This document shows positions 22,502 through 24,389 of a DNA stretch of 24,389 nt, piece by piece; the first letter of the stretch is position 1, and each line of letters begins with the position of its first letter. The notes beneath the pieces were generated by a model. The model made no database searches, was not told where the DNA came from, and saw nothing but the letters and a program-made list of their open reading frames with translations. The position numbers and the translations under genes were made by a program. Origin of the DNA: a virus; IMG/VR virus record IMGVR_UViG_3300037488_002115, positions 1 to 24,389 of that record. One strand, written 5' to 3'.

Positions 22502-24256
22502 TTAGTCTGATATAATAACTAAGCCAAGAATATCACTATTGATGTAATCTTTTGCACGAGATATTGCTGATTGCAAATCTTCTATCGACTTCTCATATTT
22601 CTCGGTAAATTCCTGCAACGATTGCATGAATTCCAGCGTTTCAATGCTATCTACTAGACCAAATATTTCCTCAATATCTTCTGAAGATATCTTTGCAGAA
22701 TTAGCTATAGAATCTATAACTTCTGCTGTAGAAGAAATATCTTTTATTTCATTTAATATTTTTATTGAGTCTCTAATTTTTACAAGATAATCTCTTACAA
22801 GTACTTTGTTTCTTTTTGCTGATTGCTGATATTGACCCTTGCTTGAACTTATTGCTTGAGGATTAGCTTGCATCTTGTCATATTCTGCTAAGTTTAGATT
22901 CATATTTTCCAAAGACTTTTCTATAATTTCTTCAGACTCTTCTAATAGTTTATAGGCTTTTCTTGCTCTAAGTTTGATATCATCACCAACCGGAGAACCA
23001 GCTCTCTTTATGAGACTATTATCACTATAGATGTTAAAACTCTGATTGCCAAATTTGTTTCTAGCTTTCTCAAGTATATTAGAGTGATCGTCAAGAGATT
23101 CTAACTTTAATATATCAAGACTTAATGGACTGCCTATCTTTAGTGATAATTTTGCCTCAACTAATTCTCGTACAAGATCCGTATTTTCAAACCTTGTTGC
23201 TAGGACTAATTTTGATCCATAATGATTTAAATTTTTAATTGCATTGGTTAGTTTGTACATATCGTTTAGGCTATCACTTGAGTGCATGAAATCTTTAAGA
23301 CTAGCCGTTAAGCTTTTTAAAATTTCATAATTTTCGGAAGATTTATAATTATATACATTGTACTCTTTGTAATCATTATTATCTCTAACAAATGATGCGC
23401 CGGATCTCATATTTAGATATGGTTTAGAATCTGGGTTATATTCAGATGTTTTGTATGCTTTGAAGTTTGGAGCAGACTCTAAGATTCCATCCAAATCAAA
23501 AATGTGAACAGTTTCTGATTTCTTATTTTTTACATTGCTTAAAAAATCAGATATCTGTGTTTTTCTAGAAGCAGTCTTTGCTAGTGATTTATTTATGGTT
23601 ACAATTGGATAAGATTTCCACTCATGAATACTATTTTTGAATAACGATGAATATTTAATTATAGGCATCTTTTTCATATTTAACTTGTTAATTGTAGCTT
23701 TAGCTTCTTGAAGCTCTGCACTTTTACCAATTTTAATAACATGCCCGGCAGATAGCCCCAATCGATCTGTTAAGCCGCCGCAAATTTCTAATACGTGAGA
23801 TACGTCTGCACAACCAAATGTCGATAGACTACCTGGATTTATATTTTTATATATTTTCTTAATTTGACTCTTAGAATCAACAAAGATAATGTCAATTGGA
23901 AATTTAACACTTCCCATGTGATATAACACATTTGATGGTCTTTGGTATGGAAATAACATTCCGGCCGTAGATTCTAAAATATTATATGGCTGAAGCCCAT
24001 CAGTCTTTTCTTTGTAAGTTTCTGCAACTGTACAAGCAAAACTTGCCAAACAATCCATATCTTGATATACTTCAACATCAACAGTTCTTTCCGAATCTAT
24101 ACCTTCTACTGGGCTCATAATTCCATCCTGATAAGTCATAATTTGCTGGCCGTCTACAACAGATTTTTCAGGGACCAAAGCATCAGACGGCTCTTGAGAA
24201 TTTCTATCAGTTTCATTTGGCCTTACATCGTCATTCATTAATATATTATATAACAT
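22502..24256 (-). CDS. DUF192 + HAD-like two-domain protein, 584 residues
   Basis: Residues ~72-176 match DUF192: TAGMLFPYQRPS, FPIDIIFVDSKSQIKKI, then INPGSLSTFG and VLEICGGLTDRLGLSAGHVI. Residues ~248-420 look like a HAD-superfamily domain: VHIFDLDGILE with D254 and D256 (motif I), KLVLATRF with T355 (motif II), and FNIYSDNSLI near 407-416, where typical HAD enzymes have a DD or D-x3-D pair. The last ~160 residues are helical and charged. No signal peptide is seen. It is the first complete gene upstream of the protease-scaffold, starting directly after the preceding stop with GAGAG as a modest ribosome binding site. The function of DUF192 is unknown. HAD phosphatase or nucleotidase activity is inferred. 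Confidence 0.75.
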   Translation of the reverse strand: MLYNILMNDDVRPNETDRNSQEPSDALVPEKSVVDGQQIMTYQDGIMSPVEGIDSERTVDVEVYQDMDCLASFACTVAETYKEKTDGLQPYNILESTAGMLFPYQRPSNVLYHMGSVKFPIDIIFVDSKSQIKKIYKNINPGSLSTFGCADVSHVLEICGGLTDRLGLSAGHVIKIGKSAELQEAKATINKLNMKKMPIIKYSSLFKNSIHEWKSYPIVTINKSLAKTASRKTQISDFLSNVKNKKSETVHIFDLDGILESAPNFKAYKTSEYNPDSKPYLNMRSGASFVRDNNDYKEYNVYNYKSSENYEILKSLTASLKDFMHSSDSLNDMYKLTNAIKNLNHYGSKLVLATRFENTDLVRELVEAKLSLKIGSPLSLDILKLESLDDHSNILEKARNKFGNQSFNIYSDNSLIKRAGSPVGDDIKLRARKAYKLLEESEEIIEKSLENMNLNLAEYDKMQANPQAISSSKGQYQQSAKRNKVLVRDYLVKIRDSIKILNEIKDISSTAEVIDSIANSAKISSEDIEEIFGLVDSIETLEFMQSLQEFTEKYEKSIEDLQSAISRAKDYINSDILGLVIISD

Positions 24257-24389
24257 TTAACTCTCAATTTTACTTAAATTAGCAGATATCTTGTTTATAT
24301 GATCTTTAAAATCTTCAAATGAATAATTCAATTTCATTCTATTGCATCGCTCACAACAACATAAACAGTTGTCAAGCTTATAGCCAATA
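24257..24389 (-). CDS. Partial HNH-like zinc protein, C-terminal end
   Basis: Only the last 44 codons are in the window, ending TAA at 24257-24259, directly before the next ATG. The visible part contains GYKLDNCLCCERCNRMKLNY followed by SFEDFKDHINKI. The G-Y-x-L-D-N...C-C-x-x-C-N-R-M-K pattern is well known from the C-terminal half of HNH nucleases and HNH-like zinc proteins in phages. The N-terminal part, with the rest of the active site, lies beyond the window. It may be a free-standing HNH endonuclease or part of a larger protein. Confidence 0.7.
   Translation of the reverse strand, partial: IGYKLDNCLCCCERCNRMKLNYSFEDFKDHINKISANLSKIES

Noticed and set aside
1-24389. tRNA genes, CRISPR arrays, insertion sequences, integrase or attachment sites
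   Set aside because: I looked for cloverleaf-like arms, regularly spaced repeats and transposase or recombinase motifs, and saw none I could support.

Overview
The window looks like part of a large tailed bacteriophage genome (order Caudoviricetes, possibly a jumbo or huge phage). It is AT-rich, almost gapless, and every gene I can support lies on the minus strand. Transcription therefore runs from the right end (24389) to the left end (1). The identification rests on an HK97-type major capsid protein, a prohead protease fused to a scaffold-like region, several beta-rich virion proteins and LamG-type adhesin domains. I see no bacterial housekeeping gene, tRNA, rRNA, CRISPR array or integrase. 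The host cannot be named from the sequence, although the phage-style Shine-Dalgarno sites (GGAG, AAGGAG) point to a bacterium.

Reading in the direction of transcription: (1) 24389-22502 holds the tail end of an HNH-like gene and a DUF192 + HAD-like two-domain protein. (2) 22437-12378 is the head module: a 1125-residue protease-scaffold protein, a Cys-rich protein with helical repeats, a beta-rich capsid-associated protein, a small coiled-coil protein, a 988-residue protein with a hydrophobic glycine-rich core, a decoration-like protein and the major capsid protein, closed by a strong terminator. (3) 12177-8893 is a self-contained cassette of two coupled nuclease genes: a PD-(D/E)XK-like enzyme embedded in helical repeats, and a C2H2 + HNH + GNAT-like protein. 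It has its own terminator and looks like a homing-endonuclease insertion behind the capsid gene. (4) 8759-3870 encodes small virion proteins, a triple-LamG protein and a 473-residue beta-rich protein, probably capsid or tail surface appendages. (5) 3790-1 holds a zinc-finger protein, a DUF5659 protein, a neck/adaptor-like virion protein, a holin-like membrane protein, two very small genes, an HELVH metallopeptidase-like protein and the start of an Ig-like protein that runs off the window.

The genes appear to form several late operons. A motif, TATGCTATTTT on the minus strand, occurs in three separate gene leaders and is my best candidate for a phage-specific promoter element. A second shared element, CACAAATAGC, lies upstream of TATAAT in two leaders. 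A short helical module is shared by three neighbouring head-region proteins. These shared elements, the nuclease cassette and the DUF192-HAD fusion are the parts most worth a second look.
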